Notes: generated by a model not told the origin, from the sequence alone. A DNA stretch of 64,000 bases from Paramecium sonneborni (GCA_905182985.1 CAJJDN010000055.1:400344-464343), one strand, 5' to 3'; positions 12,062 to 28,070 are shown, numbered from the stretch's first letter. Numbers and translations: made by a program.

Positions 12062-12596
12062 GCTGTATTAAATTTATTTTTTTTTATCATAAATCTATTA
12101 AAAACAACTTATATATTTATTTTATTATTCTATTAAAAAATTTGATTTATTTTATAATTGCTGTTTTTTGAAATTCCAAAAGTTTTATGTTTGGAATAAT
12201 TTAAGAGTGATCTCTTGTGGCTATTAACTAAAATTTTAATTACTTAATATAAAAATTAAATATCTTGATTTAATGTATGTGTTTTAAACTTCCTGTTTTC
12301 AAGTAAAAAAGTTTATATTAATAAATATAAAAAATATAGATTATGTTCTGATCTAAAATCCTATTTGAAAAGTTAAATTAATATTGATTGATAAATAGTT
12401 AAATAATGTTATTATTCACCATTTTAAAAACGATTGTTTAAAAAATATAAATTGTAAATTTTTTTTTTAATAATAAAAATAACATTAGAATTAAATAAAA
12501 TTTAATGATTATAAATATTAAAATTTATCTATGTATATTTTAGATGATTTTTATTAGTTAATATTATAATAAAAAGATAATTTTAATCATCTTCTG
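12062..12596. other. Intergenic, AT-rich
   Basis: No supported ORF on either strand. Homopolymer T and A runs dominate. Confidence 0.5.
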
Positions 12597-15567
12597 TATG
12601 GTGCTAAACTACTTTTCCTGACTTCTTCAACTTCTTTTTCTTTTTCTTAAACTCTGGATCTAAGACTCTCAATTTCCACTGATTACATCTACATTTAATA
12701 AATAAATACCACAAAGTGATAAAGTAAATCTTAAATTTTTCTATTTTATGCACCTCCATCTGCATATTATAATCGCCATTATTTTAATTCAGTTTCATTT
12801 GCATCGATAATTGCTTAAAGTCTATCAATTTCTTAAGATAAAATTCGTATCTAATTTCATATATTTGAATTCTCTTACATTTTCTTCATATTACTTTAAC
12901 TAAATGATTTATTATTCTAGTAAATAACATTTCTTTTTTAATTAATCCATTTCATCTTATTTATTATTAATAACCTAATTTAATCGTTCTATTTCAGTTA
13001 CTAACATTGAACATCTATTTTCAGATTCTCCATATTTTGTCTTATAAATTTCTAATTAATGGTACTTCTATTTAATTTCATCAAACTATCTTTATAATAA
13101 ATGATATTATGATTCCCATCTTTCCTTCTCTTTTCTCATTTCATCTTATTCCTAAAAAGTCTTTCTTATTTATTAATTTATTCTTTCTAACTCTTAATTA
13201 TTTAATTAAAGCTTAGTTTCATATCTTTATATTTATGTTTTATAATCTTCAATTTCTCCATTTCTAAATCTTATTTATTCGTTCAATCTTTGATTTTCTA
13301 TATTTAAATGTTATACTTTTTATTCAAATATAACACAATTTTCTTAATACATTTTTAAATTAGCTAATTAACTTTCTAATCCTAATCTTTTGCTTTTTTC
13401 ATCTTCTTGTTATTTTTATAATTAATTATTTCTATCTATTTACTTATATAATTGTTCATCCTTTATTTTTAACTAATTTTAATAATGTGACACTTAAGTA
13501 TTCAATTATTCATTTTCATCACATAATTCAGCTTAAATCTATCCTAATCTATCTATTTCTGAACAATGTAAGATTATTCTAACTAATGATTATTTCCATT
13601 TCTCCTCAATAGTTTTATTTTATTAATTTAATTCAAAATAAGATTGTTCTAATTTTCGATATTTACTTGACCATTCATCTGCTTCATTTGTTTTCAATGC
13701 TAAATTCTATTTAACTTTTGAAATTTCAGCAATCATTTATTTTTTATACTCTTCAAACTCTTAAAGTTTACTTTATAATATCAGTTTCTATCTCTCTATC
13801 TCTTAAGTTAACATTGCAATTGTATTTTCATATTCTTATATCTTTTTATTTTTCATTAATGACTATTAATAATCTAATTCTAAATCTTAGTACTTTCTTT
13901 TCCATTCTTCAATCTAAATTTTAAGTGTTTAATTTGTTAAATCTGAACTATTCAAATCTTTCTATAATTAACTTTTGTTCATTTATAAATTTTGTTATTC
14001 AAGTTATTTTTATCTTAGTTATTCTTGCATTCTATCAATTTCTTGAGTCAAACAAATTAATTTATTTACAAAATCATTATTTTGATTGTTCTTAATTTTA
14101 TATTCTTATTCAAAATGTAATCCTTTTTATTTCCAATCTTCTAATTCTTAAATTTTCAATCTTAAAATATTATTTAATCGTTCAATTTCTTTTGTTAATA
14201 ATTCAATTTTAGATATTAAATCTGTATTAATTTACTCTAAATTAAACTTTTATTATGATAACTAATTATTCTTTATTTTTTAATCTTCTAAATTATTAGT
14301 CAATTATTAGAATACATCAAATTATTCTTTTAATTGCATTTATAACTAATCCAATTTATTGAGTTTTTATTTCATTTCCTTACATTAATTTTCAGAATCA
14401 AAATATTTCTATCTCCATTCTTCGCCTTATTTAATTTTTTCTCTTAAAACTTGATTTAATCTATCAACCTCCCCTTAAAGTAAATTTATTTTGTTTTACA
14501 TCTGATCAATAATCTAATCCTAATCTTTATATTTTATTAATTCATTTGTAGATAAGATATAAGCTTAATTTAACTAATCATAATCTTTCTATTTTTTATC
14601 AACAATGTTTTATAATTACCTAAATTCGGATTTTTATTTTTCTGATTCCTAATTAAGAGTTGAGAATCTCTACTTAGAATATTCTAATTCCTCTAACTTC
14701 TATCTTAATAATGTATTCAATCTTTCTGTTTCACAAACTAACATTCCTATTTTATTCTCTAATTCAACTACTTTTTAACCCTATTATTATTGTTACTAAT
14801 ATTCTGATTCATACTAATTTAATTGAAGTTAAAAATAGTCAATTTCTTATTGTTTGTTTTATAATTCTTCTCTTAGATTAAATAATTCTCCTTCCTTTGT
14901 TTATATAAATCAAAATAATTACATTGCTTTATTTTTAGAATATCAATTGTTATTTTAATTCATCAATTTCTCTTTAATGTTTCTGATTTCCTGTCAATAG
15001 AGTTTATTTTAACTATTCATTCTAATTTTTGTAATTCTCCTCAGTTGTGTAATATTTTATTTTCCAATTTTCAACTTCTTCTGAAAATTAAGTAGTTGTA
15101 ATTTCAATTTCCTATCTAAGTATAATATAATTTTTTACCTATACATACTTTCTTGATACTATAATTACAGAAGTCTAGCCTATAAATCTTCGATCTACTT
15201 TTCATAACTATTTCTATCAAGCAATTTATCATCCATTTCTTTAATTCTGTATTTCAATTTATCATTTTCAGCTACAAATCTCTCTATTTCACAAGCCATC
15301 AAAAAACATACAATATCTAGACTTTTACCCAACTATTATCTTGCAGGAGGTGGGTTATTCATTTATGAAGAATAAATACTGTTTCCTGACCTTAATAAAA
15401 CTAAACACAACATTTTACATAGATCTCTTCATTTATTAAACACTAAAGTTTGTAGTTGAAGTACATTATCTGATAGTACTTGATATAATCTTAGATTAAG
15501 ATTAAGTACTAAAATATTCTTTGTTTTAGGTAACTGGATCTAATGGTACGCGAGAATATGTGCTCAT
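12597..15567 (-). CDS. Long coiled-coil protein, about 970 residues
   Basis: The start MSTYSRVPLDPVTQNKEYF is joined to the main exon across a 28-nt intron (15391-15418); after it come NNPPPARQQLGKSLDIV and CFLMACEIERF. A probable 24-nt intron lies close to the 3' end. The body is an almost uninterrupted coiled coil with recurrent Trp-Lys/Arg segments inside Leu/Asn/Gln/Glu heptads, ending ..VRKSSLAPYRR before TGA 12597-12599. A short disordered head, a SCEIERL-type helix start and a long rod fit a cytoskeletal or basal-body structural protein. That role is inference; no enzymatic domain is visible. It runs in series with the Nop14-like gene, whose stop is 64 bp upstream of this start. Confidence 0.75.
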
Positions 15568-15631
15568 TTTAAATTCAAATAATAATTATAATGCATGATC
15601 GTTAATTTCACATTCATATAAAACAGCATAA

Positions 15632-16840
15632 TCATTTATTAATTCTTTTTGGTTTATTTTTTTTTTCATTCCTTTACTTAGCAGGTTTGATTTCAGATTC
15701 ACTTTAACCAATTTCTTCATCTTCTTCATCATTTTCGTTATTTTCGTCATCATCATCATCTTAATCATTTTCATCATCATCTTCATCATCTTCATCATCA
15801 TTTTCCTCTCCTTCATTTTCATCATCATCTTCATCATCTTCATCATCTTCATCTTCATTATCATTATCTTCATTTTCATAATCTTCACTATCATCTTCAT
15901 CTGATAATATTTCATTTAAATCTTCTTCTTCATCTTCTTCATTCTCATCTTCATTATTCTGTTTTTCTATTTTATTTACTAATTTTGTTTTCTTTTTGTT
16001 TTAAACATTTCTTAAATGTTCCATCACTTTTGATAAATGTTCTACTTTTTTATATGATTTAAGCATTTTTTTTTCTTTAGCATTTTTAAATTACTTACTT
16101 ACACAATCATCATTTTCTATTTCCTCTTCATCTTCATCTTCTGAATCTCTCTCAATTTCTTTACGGTTTTCTTCAATCTTTTTCTTTTTTGCTTCCTCTC
16201 TCTTCTATCTCATATAATTAGTTTAATCCTTCTCTGATGATTATACAATTGTTTCTATTTAAACTTTTGGTTCTGCTTTAAATGTTTCCATTAATTCAAA
16301 ATAATCTAGACCTTCTTTTGTTGGAGCTTAAGGTTTTGATTATTTTATTGGTAGTATGTCTAAAATTTATGGTAAAGCTTCATTAAGTTATAAAATTTTA
16401 ATTTGATTCCCCTCTTTTAATTTTTATTTATCAGCTTTTCTTTATTTACTATTTTATATTATTTCATCATAGATTTCCTTTTTACTTTTTCTTTTATCTT
16501 AATTTTAATCAAACCCAACAAAATGATTATTTTTAACAAATCCTTTTGGCAATTCATCATCTGAACTGACAGGTATTTAATCATTATAATCTTCTTATAA
16601 ATCTTAACCATTATGAGTAAATTTCCAATTTTTAATAACTTTTTATTCTTCTTATTCATTATCACTATCTAAAGCAAATAAATTCTTTTTTTTTTAAGCT
16701 TCTTCTTATACATTTCGTTTCTATTATAATTTTGGAACTTATTGCAATTTTTAATCCTTTTTTTATATCTTTTTATCTAGATTTTCAATATGTTACTCAA
16801 ATTTATTTTGTTTATGTTCAAATTTTTTTATTTTACCCAT
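15632..16840 (-). CDS. Nop14-like nucleolar protein, short form
   Basis: After removal of a 24-nt intron (16075-16098) the frame gives 394 residues. Visible landmarks: a basic N-terminus (MGKIKKFEHKQNKF), LFALDSDNEQ, WKFTHNGQDLQED (compare the L-T-H-x-G-Q-S-L signature of Nop14), HFVGFDQNQDKRKSKKEIYDEII and a Lys/Glu-rich ADKQKLKEGN segment matching the RKKTKAEVMKEVIAKSKFYK region. Nop14 acts in 18S rRNA processing and 40S assembly. The C-terminal third is a run of more than 100 mostly Asp/Glu residues ending in a basic tail (KNKPKRINK). The long helical C-terminal domain of typical Nop14 (about 800-900 residues) is absent, so this is either a split or reduced protein or a different factor sharing the N-terminal region. 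Confidence 0.55.
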
Positions 16841-16904
16841 ATATTAAAAATATAATAGTATTTATTATTATAAATATTATATTTAATTAAAAAAATGCAA
16901 AAAG

Positions 16905-19900
16905 TCAATCAAAAATATCATCATAATTATCTTTACTATTATTTTCTGCATCTCTCTAAATTTATTCATTTAAAGCTTATTATTCCATATATTTTTAATA
17001 AATTTCTCTTTCTTCTTCTGAGTCTAATTATTTTTATTTTTTCTTTGAATTAATTTTTTTTTCTGATTCCTTCTTATCTGATCCGTGCTATTTTATTTCA
17101 TTTTTATCCTCATTACTGTGTTCAACATAAGATGGCAAATTTTCAGTAATCTAATTTTTTGATTTAGATTATTTCTTTTATGAAGTAATTTATAGTGGTT
17201 GAAATTCTTCAATAATTTAATCATCATCAATCTTCTTAGCTTTTTCAAGATATTTTGTAAGTAAACTTCTCATTTCATGAATTTCTGCACTAAATGTATG
17301 TGTTTGTAATCTCCAATAGATTTCACCTTAAGATGGAGGTTTTAAATCTAAACCTAGAAATATTGCTTATACAGATCCTTTTTCAAAAAACTCGAATTAT
17401 AACTTATCTAAGGGTGGAATTGGCATTTCTATGGATCTTAAATAATAAATTATTATTACTCAGATCCTCTGTATTCAACATAATTCTAAAGTGTTGAAAA
17501 CAAATTATTAAAAAATTAATTTAAGCTTTCCTCTCCAACTTCTTGTAATAAACTCTTTATACTCTTAGCCATAATTTCGACCTTCTTCATAGAGATCATT
17601 TCATATTATTATTGATACAATTCTATAGCCCTTTCATTTCCATCTTCCAATCTAAATTTTCTAATTCTTTTTCTTATTTCTGCTGGCGATTTAATTGTGA
17701 ATCCATTTTAACTGAGTAAAAGACTTAATTATTCTTCTGGTGATTCACAATTTTAATATTTTTCATAATTTTCAATTAAAATCTTATCTTCTTTCTAAGT
17801 CCAAATAACCTTCTTTTTTGGTTCTTCTAATTAATAATTCCCTTAATTCATATCATCTTCTGCGACTGAATCCTAATAATTCTTTAAAATAGAATCTTTA
17901 GTTGCAAGATCCTTAAACCTAAAAAGGATTTCTACACTTAATAATCGATTAACTTTAAATAATTAGACAAAGCTAATCCCAATTCTTCGAAATAATTAAA
18001 TCAAATTTAAAAACTCGCTTTTATACTAAGATTTATAAACATAATTACTGTAAGTTATTTATTTTAAATAATTTAATTTATAATGTAAAGAAAATCCAGT
18101 TAAAAGAAGATCCAATCAGCTTTTAAAGTATCAACAATTCTTTTAAAAAATTTATAAATGGCTATATTTAATTCTGATGTGTTTCTTAATAATTTGCTAA
18201 TAAGAATAATCATAATAATTTTACTCATCTTTTATTAAATAGAAATATTTTTCTAAAACTTTGTAGTCAACAACGGTTGCAAATTCTGATACTATATTAC
18301 ATCTTCTTTCTTTATAAATAGGTTAATCCTCATCATCTTCAGTTTCATTATCTTCATCTTCTTCTTCATTTTCCTCCTCATTATCTTCATCTCTTATTGA
18401 ATTTTCATCATCTGGCCCTTTTTCAATAAATGAATTGTCTTCTTCATTTTATTGCTCATTCTGTTTTCTTCTTCCATTCTTCGCTTTATTTTATTACTTC
18501 TTGATTTTCTTCTTTAATAATTTATTTGTTCTAATGGACCAACTTTTTCCTTGAGTATATAATTCTAAAAGATCATAATACAATGCTGTCAATTTTACTA
18601 ATGTTGATAACATTTAATCATTAAACAACCCAAATTAACAATACCCAAATCCTATTAATATAGCCTTGGCTATATCCTAAGTAACAATAGTTTATAATAG
18701 AATCTAACTATTTCTTCTATCTGTTTAGTAGACTGAAAGTGATAATTCTCTCACAATCATTAGAAATTCAAATAGAACATTTATCACTGCAAAGAAAATT
18801 CTATAATTGAAATTCTTCTTTCTAAGTTATGTGCTTTCATTAATTAAATTACTGTAAATGAAATTAAATTAAGTAATCTGTAAAGCTGCTTAAACAGAGA
18901 CAAATTCAGATGATAATTATCCTTAATTATCTTCCTTATTTTATTTACAATAAAATCTAATAAATTTTAAAAAGTGTGAAATCAAAACAAAATAATGGAC
19001 TTTATCATCAGAATCAATAATATCTTTATTCATTTCAATAAAAGCTTGATCAACTAATTTACTAAAACAGTGAATTAAAAAATCAATTGTGGAATATCTT
19101 AATTCTTCTTTAAAATTTTTCTCTTTTTCTGGATCATATAAATCAATAGTTAAAGGTTTTACGAATATAGTTTTTTATTTTGAAATCAATGCTCTAACTT
19201 ATGGTTTTTATCTTTGATTTGCTAATTTGTTAACTTAATGCTAATGAAATGGTTAACTACTTATTTATCCAGATTGAGATAGAACTCTTTTAGTAACAAA
19301 TAATCCAGGAAATCTTGAATGTCTAGTTGGTATTGTACTAAGATGTTATTATTTTTATATTCTATATTATTAAGCTTGTTTTTAAATAAGTTCTTTCTCT
19401 TATTCTGAATCTCTTAATAACCATTCTGGATCAAAAGGTGTTAATGCGTAATAGAAAATTTCCATAAGAGCAAGAGTAATTCTTTGCATAATTGATGACT
19501 TGAAATCTTGCGATATATAAATAAAAGCAGATAGAACCGATTCCTTGATCATACAATAAATAAAATTTCTTTGTAGATTTCTTTTTACTTCTTTACCACT
19601 TTCAAGTCCAATTTTTGTTTCTTCTACATCAGGAATTGAAAGTAAATTCTTAAATAATAACACAATTAATTCTATCATGTCATTATGTACTTTTGTTCTA
19701 CAATCTTATTCAATTTAAATGCATTCAGCAAAATGAGTGACTAATGTTTATAATACAATAGGTTTTAAAAAATAAAGTTTATATTCCTGAAGAGTATCCA
19801 ACATCTAAGGAGCATTTGGAGTTTATAATTTAATTCCTGATTTATCAATATTTGTTAATTATTCCATTAGAATTACAACATAGTAGGATAAAACTTTATC

Positions 19901-20200
19901 TTGAGGGTAACATGTTAATAGATTGATTAAGTTTAATTAAAACACTCTATATTTGGCCAAGTAAATTCTTGCAATAGGTTTATCAGGTATATCTTTTTTG
20001 CATTATTAACAAAGGTGTTTAAGAGCTCCTTCAGCTTTTTCTCCTTTTGCATATACATTCATATTGTCAACTTTAGTAAATGTACCTAATCCTTAAATTG
20101 AAAGTAGCAATTGTGTTGAATAGTATCTCTAATCATTACGCTCCTCATCTTCAATAAGTCTTTCTTCAAAATTCGATTCAGAATCAAAATCTCTATCCAT
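16905..20200 (-). CDS. Timeless/Tof1/Swi1 family replication fork protection protein
   Basis: About 1080-1090 codons, with introns that I did not all place (total length is not a multiple of three). The N-terminal half is alpha-helical: from ATG 20200 MDRDFDSESNFEERL, then ..PIARIYLAKYRVFQLNLINLL.. and ..FDPEWLLRDSE... A long Asp/Glu-rich insert is encoded around 18320-18500. The C-terminal half carries VVDYKVLEKYF, then WTQKEDKILIENYEKY, SPAEIRKRIRKF and IYWRLQTHTFSAEIHEM. These last blocks align in order with human TIMELESS (the FWRIPAKLSPTQLRRA region). The tail is acidic and Gln-rich. The protein stabilises stalled forks with Tipin and couples polymerase to helicase. The true start could be further upstream if the short exon-like region at 20388-20588 belongs to it. 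Confidence 0.82.
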
Positions 20201-20387
20201 AAATTCTTGGCGGTAATTTTAATTATAAATATCACTTTTTAAGTTCAATGGTCAAATTCTATAAATATTTAGATAATGAAATTCTATTTATTTTGATAAT
20301 CAATAATCATTTTGAACTCTTAAATTTTATAAAGGAATCCAATTGAATAATTTTAAATTTATAAAATGCAATAGTACACTTTTATAT

Positions 20388-20588
20388 TCACCTTATATAT
20401 TTATATGTGTTAACTATGTCAATTTTAATATTATTAAGCAGTTCTTTGAGTTCTTATATTATTTCTTTTAATTTCTTCTGTAACCAATAATTTGTAGATT
20501 AACTATTCTCTACTCAAGCATTGTAAAGCTCTAATAATCCTAGTTTAGGTTCAATTCTTATTTCCTCATTCTAATTCTGCATTTTCAT
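20388..20588 (-). pseudogene. Short ORF interrupted by an in-frame TGA
   Basis: Sixty-six codons from ATG 20588 read EIRIEPKLGLLELYNA, then TGA at codon 25, then VENSQSTNYWLQKKLKEIIQELKEL in the same frame to a second TGA. Both halves look coding. There is no GT dinucleotide between the ATG and the internal TGA, so no normal intron can remove it. It may be a decayed small gene, a sequence error, a recoded codon, or misread 5' coding sequence of the Timeless gene. The ATG is 36 bp from the divergent start of the kinase at 20625. Confidence 0.35.
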
Positions 20589-20624
20589 TGTTGATACTGT
20601 TAAATAATTAATATATAATTCTTT

Positions 20625-22478
<1,854 letters not shown>

Positions 22479-22906
22479 TATTATTTGAATTTATAGTTAA
22501 ATACTATTATAAATTAAATGATTAGTTAAGTTTTATGTATTATGTAATATTTATTAATATTGTTGAATCTTCGTTAAATAATTTAAAATAGACATTTTGG
22601 AGGATAGTTATAAGAAGTAACAAATAAAAAAGTGTTTTGACTCAGGATTAATTTCAAAAAAAATGTATATTCATTTTTTGGATAATTTTAATTATAAATA
22701 AAAAAAGTAAAAAGAGAGTTATAATAATAATAAATATTAAGATTGATTTTGCTAATAATGTTAATTTAGATTACTTTAATTAATAAAATAATGAATTATA
22801 ATCTCAGTAATAATTATAAATAATATTATAATATTTATTTTCAAAAGGAGTAATTTGTTGTTTATTAATTAGTATATTTTGGTATAGTTTAAAGACTAAA
22901 AAATAA
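22479..22906. other. Intergenic between convergent genes
   Basis: AT-rich with many TGA codons; nothing supportable was read as coding. Confidence 0.5.
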
Positions 22907-23622
22907 TCAATGAGCTCTTTCTCTTATTTTCCATTAATGCAAATAATTATTTAATTTAAAGCTAAACTCCCTTAATTTATCTTTTTAATTAGTATCATTT
23001 ACAATTGAGTTGATTATTGAACTTTAAATATTATTAGAATTTCTTGAATTTTGTTCATAGCCAACTGAACCTCTACGTGTATAATTATTGGTTTCTATAT
23101 TATTTCTTGTACTGTTTTTTCTTCTTATTTTTTGATTAATCCTTTATTCATAGTCTTTTAGTTATTAGATAAAGCCTGGATTAGGACTAATTAATTTTCG
23201 ACGTTATTTAATGTGGTGTAACGTTTAGCTTAGATTTAATGAGTATTTTTGCATCATATAGGCTGCACAAACAGCTACAGATAAAGAAATACCATCACAA
23301 CAATGAATGAGCACATTTGTTCTTAAAGCTTAAATATCAATGAATTTTATAGATTAATCATAATATTTGTGTAAGGGAAAATCATGAGAGTCTTCTGCCA
23401 TTATCCACTAGAAATATAGTATGAATTATATACTAATTTTTAAACTCCTTTGATTGATAAAGAGTGATCAATGACAGAAAGTACAGCTCCAATTTAATAT
23501 TTAATTAAATTATCTGGATTTAAAGCTGCATCAATATTTCCCAAGTAGATTCCTCCAACTTCATTTATGGGTGCTATAATACAATTCATATTATTAGACA
23601 GAAGCTGACTATTAACGAACAT
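22907..23622 (-). CDS. Dual-specificity phosphatase-fold protein, probably catalytically dead
   Basis: Two exons with a 26-nt intron (23408-23433) give 229 residues. The DSP fold is visible: GGIYLGNIDAAL, IGAVLSVIDHSL (the strand ending in the usual L-N-V/I type segment), and the active-site loop VLIHCCDGISLSVAVCAAYMM. The normal signature is HCxxGxSRS; here it is H-C-C-D-G-I-S-L-S, so the catalytic Cys is kept but the invariant phosphate-binding Arg is Leu. This resembles pseudophosphatases such as STYX, which bind phospho-targets without hydrolysis. A C-terminal tail of about 90 residues is Asn/Ser/Arg-rich. Substrate unknown. Confidence 0.82.
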
Positions 23623-23762
23623 TTTAATTAAAATTATAAATTTCTTTGCTCTAAATGACTAAATGTGAGAGTCTATCATATAAGGGAAACATTTATTTAT
23701 TTTATTAAGATAATGATTCTCTAATTAATTACATTATTGTAAATAAAATAGTATTATAAAAT

Positions 23763-25313
<1,551 letters not shown>

Positions 25314-25851
25314 TATTTCTACTTTTTACTTTGCCCTTTTTAATTTATATAAATTAATTCTAATTTTATTGAAAGCAAAATTTTTTTAAATTATTTTCAG
25401 TCTCTCTCAAATTAAGCAATCTTATTAAATTCTATTATATAAAATAATTATTTCAACTTGCTTAGTTTCTAAGCAAAAATCTTATTTTAGATCTAAGACT
25501 ATTTGTTTATTTTTTTAATAATTTCTGAACAATTATTTTAAAAATTTATCTATAGTTAAGGATTAAATTATTTTTATTATCCACAATGCTTATTTTATGT
25601 GATATTCGTCACAAATTAATATAAAAATAGTTATTGCCACTTAATTAGTAAGAAAATTAAGAATTTGGATAATCTTCATCATTTAAGAAAGAATTTTTGA
25701 ACTAATAGTATTATATTTTGTTGGTGAAATAGAATAATTAGTATTATAAAAGATTGAACCTTAAGGTAAAATATTTTTATTTAGTATTATTAATTTATAT
25801 AATACATCTAATATTTTTATTTTAAATTTCATATAAAGATAAAAACACAAA
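25314..25851. other. Intergenic or unresolved
   Basis: Short open stretches exist on the reverse strand (about 25610-25790, Asn/Tyr/Phe-rich), but none has a supportable start and stop. It includes the divergent or upstream region of the CDKL kinase. Confidence 0.4.
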
Positions 25852-26628
25852 TCAAAAGTTTTCTTCATTTTATTGTTCTTCTTGTTCTTCTTGCTCTTCT
25901 TACTTTTCATCTCCAGACGAATATTGTTAATAATCTTCAAACTATTATTCATCATCTATGTATTTCTTTTCAGTAGAGCGAAATACTTTTCCGACAAAAC
26001 TTATTTTAAAAGTTTTATCATATTAATATTTAATCGCAATAAGTCCTGATTCAGAAATTTCCCTACTTCCTTCAAAAATATCAACTAATATTTCAATAGC
26101 AAATTTATGTGTGACTATTATATATATCTACTTGGTATTATCTTTGTTCTCTTATAATTTATGTATGGCTTGGTAAATAAATGATGCTATTCTTTCTTCT
26201 ACTTATTCGAGTGATTCTTTTTTATAGTTATTTTAAGGTAACAATTTTGGATCAATTAAATTTTCCTTTGTCACAGATTTCAGATAAGTGTTAGCATAAT
26301 CTAAATTTATTTCTTCCTTTGAACATATGTTTGGATGTTAATAATCCCCTAATTCATATTATGTGAATATTTTATCATTTTTTTTCTTAAACTTTAATTA
26401 TTTTGAGACTATATTAGTTTTTATAATATCTGCAGTTTCTAAACATTTTCTGAAAGGAGATGAACAAATTGTTAAATTAATATCAGAATCTTCAACTTCA
26501 ATCTCCTTGCAATAATCTTTAATTAAAGTCTTAATCTCTTTTGCCCTTTTTAATGCTTATTAAGATCCCATTTAAGTTAATCCATCATATTTAAAATCTC
26601 TTTCTCCATTTCTTACAAAAATTATCAT
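25852..26628 (-). CDS. Histidine phosphatase (phosphoglycerate-mutase-like) fold, catalytic His replaced
   Basis: An intronless frame of 258 codons. The start MIIFVRNGERDFKYDGLTQMGSQQA is the beta1-loop-helix of the histidine phosphatase superfamily (usual RHGER....LTxxGxxQA), but the RHG nucleophile His is Asn (RNG). The second half keeps CSSPFRKCLETADII (the arginine segment, usually SPxxRxxQTA) and a late IVTHKFAIEIL segment, where SHG or THG is usual. The protein ends in a very acidic Glu/Gln-rich tail (EEQEEQEEQQNEENF). It may be a pseudoenzyme or a binding protein. It closely follows COMMD4 in the same orientation. Confidence 0.78.
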
Positions 26629-27212
26629 TTTAAAGTTCTTTTAATTCTTTTAAATGTTCAATAATTTCTTAATTACACATTATAATTTCTTTATTAATTT
26701 TGGACTGAATCGGAGATTATCAGAAATAATCATAATAGGCTATTTTTTGTTAGAGTTAATTTATTATCACGGTATTATCTCAAATATTCTTGGATAACAA
26801 ACATGCAGAGTCCATTTCATGCTATTCTTTATAATAATTTTAATCAATATTGAAGAATTTAAATTAATGAAATTTATGATTGATTGGATGGGAATGAAGA
26901 AGAAATTAAAAATTTGAAGGCAGAATTAGTTAGTCTACGTGGATAGTTTTATAAATATAATTATTTCTTATATCTTATAAGCTGGTTTTAGTCTAGCAAG
27001 CTAAATTTAAAATTATCTAACAAGAATCACAAAATAAATTAGATTTTAGCTTGATAAGTACAAAGAGAGTTATTAAATTAAGCAAATATCAAGAAAAATT
27101 TTGAAAATGACATTCTAAATAAGTTATAATTATTTTCAAGAAATAAATAGCTTCATTGTCAGAGAGATGAAAATGTATTAAAAATTATTTTTAAATATTT
27201 GGTAAAAGACAA
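26629..27212 (+). other. Unresolved coding-like stretch
   Basis: Between the two reverse genes there is helical, charged coding-like sequence on the forward strand (for example GNEEEIKNLKAELVSLRG at about 26892-26942 and a KFKIIQQESQNKL stretch near 27005). Start, stop and introns could not be fixed because two frames are equally plausible after 27000. It is probably a short intron-rich gene or a remnant. Confidence 0.3.
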
Positions 27213-27870
27213 TCACAATTGCATCATTAATTTCTATGCTTTCTTAAAACTATTTAGCATATCTTCTAATTGTTCAGGAAATAAAACAAATTGGCAACAT
27301 TCTTATTTTCCATTCTCATGTTAAAATGTTATGTTCGTATCTATAAATCTGTTACCCTCAATTTATTTTTAAGGGACAACACTTTCTGATACAATAAATT
27401 TACTTATTCCATAATGAAACTCTATTGTTTTTCCAACTTTTTATAGATAATTATTTTCTTACTTCTTAATATTTAACCTTCATAAACCTATTACAATTTA
27501 TCTTTGTATTATTTAAATGTCTTGCTCAATTATTCACAGTTTTCTTTTGGTAATCCCAAATCAATCAACTCTTTTATAAGTACTTATTCAGAAACATCAT
27601 ATTTTGCAGAGTTTTCAACTATAAATGATACACATGCAATAGTTGAATTGATTTCTTATTAATTAAATCCAGATCCTTCCAACATTTTAAAAATTTTAGC
27701 TGTAGTATCAAGACCTTCGACTATATTCTATAAAATATATTATGTCACTAATTTCATTTTCACAGAAGCCTGAACTTATATTTTCTATTTAATACTATTT
27801 TAGTTAGAAGGGCAGATTCAGCCAAAAACCATTCTGGACAATTACTATCTCCACAAAATAAAAATCTCAT
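27213..27870 (-). CDS. COMMD4: COMM domain-containing protein 4 homologue
   Basis: Three exons (introns 27770-27795 and 27437-27462, both 26 nt) give 201 residues, against 199 in human COMMD4. The N-terminus MRFLFCGDSNCPEWFLAE aligns with human MRFRFCGDLDCPDWVLAE, followed by SVKMKLVTQYIL, LPKENCEQLSKTFKQY and a C-terminal COMM domain (SFIMEQ/TIEFHYGISKFIV, FQHENGKQECCQFVLFPEQLEDMLNSFKKA). COMMD proteins form the Commander complex with CCDC22/CCDC93, which recycles membrane proteins from endosomes with retriever and WASH. It is a single-copy conserved eukaryotic gene, useful for phylogeny. Confidence 0.93.
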
Positions 27871-28070
27871 AATATAAATATATCTATACTATTTTTTCAA
27901 TAATTATAAAACTTTTATTGTTTTATTCCATCAAAAATAACCTATTGATAATAATTATAAATTACTTTAGTTCTCTGAAATATTACTATTGTTTATCAAA
28001 AAGACATATAAATTTTAAATAAAAAAATACAAAATTAATAATCAAAATCTGGTAATCTATTTAACTTTTT

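Noticed and set aside
15586..15915. Met/Lys-rich reverse ORF in the standard code
   Set aside because: It is a frame-shifted shadow of the Asp/Glu tract of the Nop14-like gene (GAT/GAA repeats read as ATG/AAG).
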